From JACCVG01 sp963790245 (GTDB taxonomy: Bacteria > Actinomycetota > Thermoleophilia > Solirubrobacterales > Thermoleophilaceae): 64,000 bases of DNA. Location of the stretch: the NCBI GenBank assembly GCA_963790245.1, contig CAWBNP010000002.1:186001-250000 (forward strand), read 5' to 3'. A program made the translations under genes and the position numbers. Under the pieces are notes generated by a model. That model was not told the origin of the DNA. It made no database searches and saw only the letters and a program-made list of their open reading frames with translations. Each line of letters opens with the position of its first letter. Position 1 is the stretch's first letter. Shown piece by piece: positions 62,983 through 64,000 of this stretch.

Positions 62983-64000
62983 TCAGAGACCGCGCCGGTG
63001 CAGCACCACCGGCAGCGTGCGGAGCAGAAGCTTGACGTCGTTCCAGAGCGACCAGTCGGTCACGTAGAGGTAATCGAGCGTGATCATCTCCTCGAACGGA
63101 ACCGACGTGCGGCCGAGCACCTGCCAAGGCCCGGTCAGACCGGGGGTCAGGTCGAGGCGGGCGCGGTGGCGCCCGATGATGAACCCGTCCTCTTCCGGGA
63201 CCAGCGGTCGCGGTCCGACGAGGCTCATCTCTCCGCGCAGAACGTTCCAGAACTGCGGCAGCTCGTCGATGCTCGTCCGGCGGAGAATCCTTCCCCAGCG
63301 TGTTATCCGGGGATCATCCGCAATCTTGAACATCGGCCCTGTCGCCTCGTTGAGGTGGTCGAGGGTCTCCTTGAGCGCCTCTGCGCCGTCGACCATCGTC
63401 CGGAACTTGAGCATCTGAAAGCCGCCCTGACTCCCGATCCGCGGCGAGCGAAACAGCACCGGGCCGGGGGAGCCGAGCTTGACCAGGAGCGCAACGCCGA
63501 GCAGGAGGGGGGAGAGAACCGCGAGGGCGCCGGCGGCGCCGACGATGTCCATTGCGCGTTTGAGGGCGAGGGAGGAGCGCGTCCGGGTGACGCCTGGGAG
63601 GCCGAGCAGCGCGGTCCCGCCGAGCTGGTCGACCGCGACCGAGTGGCCGATCACCTCGAACAGACGCGGCGCGACATTGACCTTCATCCCGAGTTGGCGT
63701 GACTCCTCGACCAGCCCGATGGTGTGGCCGATCGATAGTCCGGAGAAGGCGATGATCACGCGCTCGACCCCCTCGTCCCGGCATATCTGCGCGAATTCGT
63801 GCTGATCGAGGATGCGGAAGAACCGTGCCTCGGTCAGCAGCTCGGTCGTTGGACCCTCCACGTCGGCGATCCCGACCAGCTCGAGGCCGTGGTGGGGATC
63901 GCTGACGATCTTGCGCGCGAGCAGGTCGGCCAGGGGCCCCGATCCGATGATCAGGCAACGCTCGGCATCCGAGCGCCGCGCCGTCAGGGTCCGCGCGAGA
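62983..64000 (-). CDS. Polyprenyl-phosphate sugar-1-phosphate transferase, WbaP-like (5' end outside window)
   Basis: Frame open to the window edge; 338 residues visible. A Rossmann-like central part is present (CLIIGSGPLADLLARKIV, then VERVIIAFSGLSIGHTIGLV), then the catalytic domain: KRAMDIVGAAGALAVLSPLL, LFRSPRIGSQGGFQMLKFRT, SIDELPQFWNVLRGEMSLVG and LTGPWQVLGRTSVPF, ending VVLHRRGL. Clean frame. Paralogue of the protein at 41198-42674. The N-terminal membrane helices lie beyond the window. Confidence 0.9.
   Translation of the reverse strand, partial: LARTLTARRSDAERCLIIGSGPLADLLARKIVSDPHHGLELVGIADVEGPTTELLTEARFFRILDQHEFAQICRDEGVERVIIAFSGLSIGHTIGLVEESRQLGMKVNVAPRLFEVIGHSVAVDQLGGTALLGLPGVTRTRSSLALKRAMDIVGAAGALAVLSPLLLGVALLVKLGSPGPVLFRSPRIGSQGGFQMLKFRTMVDGAEALKETLDHLNEATGPMFKIADDPRITRWGRILRRTSIDELPQFWNVLRGEMSLVGPRPLVPEEDGFIIGRHRARLDLTPGLTGPWQVLGRTSVPFEEMITLDYLYVTDWSLWNDVKLLLRTLPVVLHRRGL

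Noticed and set aside
1..64000. CRISPR arrays, insertion sequences, phage or attachment sites
   Set aside because: No spaced direct repeats, transposase or integrase motifs, or tRNA-flanking duplications were found on reading both strands.

Overview
The window is chromosomal DNA of a very GC-rich bacterium, most likely an actinomycete of the Thermoleophilia/Solirubrobacterales type (inference). Supporting signs are strong GTG/TTG start usage, F420-dependent enzymes including an Fgd-type glucose-6-phosphate dehydrogenase, actinobacterial-style leaderless promoters (TANNNT placed 6-9 nt before the start codon), and the actinobacterial gene order pdxS-pdxT ... yebC-ruvC-ruvA-ruvB-secD-secF ... 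relA. I see no phage, insertion sequence, CRISPR array or plasmid feature.

Layout. 0-8 kb: the 3' end of dnaG, tRNA-Asn, fgd, a GT1-like glycosyltransferase overlapping an LLM oxidoreductase, an SDR, a thioredoxin-like lipoprotein, a GT4 and tRNA-Met. 8-15 kb: beta-carbonic anhydrase, then a tightly overlapping leftward operon (PLC-like membrane protein, DNA methyltransferase, large membrane protein), with a sulfotransferase reading the other way. 15-18.7 kb: a MurR/RpiR regulator, pdxS, pdxT and an M29 aminopeptidase. 18.6-23.4 kb: a sugar/lipid-modification cassette (two methyltransferases, a TylF-like methyltransferase, a GtrB-like GT2, an FAD oxidoreductase). 23.4-35.6 kb: the conserved core yebC, ruvCAB, secDF, recJ and relA, with an antisense sulfotransferase between recJ and relA. 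35.6-64 kb: a long exopolysaccharide region with many GT2/GT4 enzymes, RmlC, three polyprenyl-phosphate sugar transferases, two Wzy-type polymerases with TPR-like tails, one Wzx flippase, a secreted glycosidase, a lipid kinase, tandem sulfotransferases, a nucleotidyltransferase, an epimerase, a DegT aminotransferase and a phosphohexomutase.

How it fits together: PglC/WbaP-like transferases load the first sugar on undecaprenyl phosphate. The GTs extend it, the nucleotidyltransferase, epimerase, aminotransferase, mutase and RmlC supply or edit nucleotide sugars, Wzx flips and Wzy polymerises. Sulfotransferases and methyltransferases could decorate the product. The linkage of these parts into one pathway is inference.

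Sequence quality: many single-base frame changes occur in patches (about 21.6, 22.7, 27.2-35.1, 42.2, 47.5-52.2, 53.5, 56.9-57.6 and 59-62.5 kb), hitting essential genes such as secDF and relA, while neighbouring stretches are clean. I read these as consensus errors, not gene decay. In those patches gene limits are given for the intact gene as inferred from homology and overlapping frames. No stretch longer than about 130 bases lacks an assigned gene.
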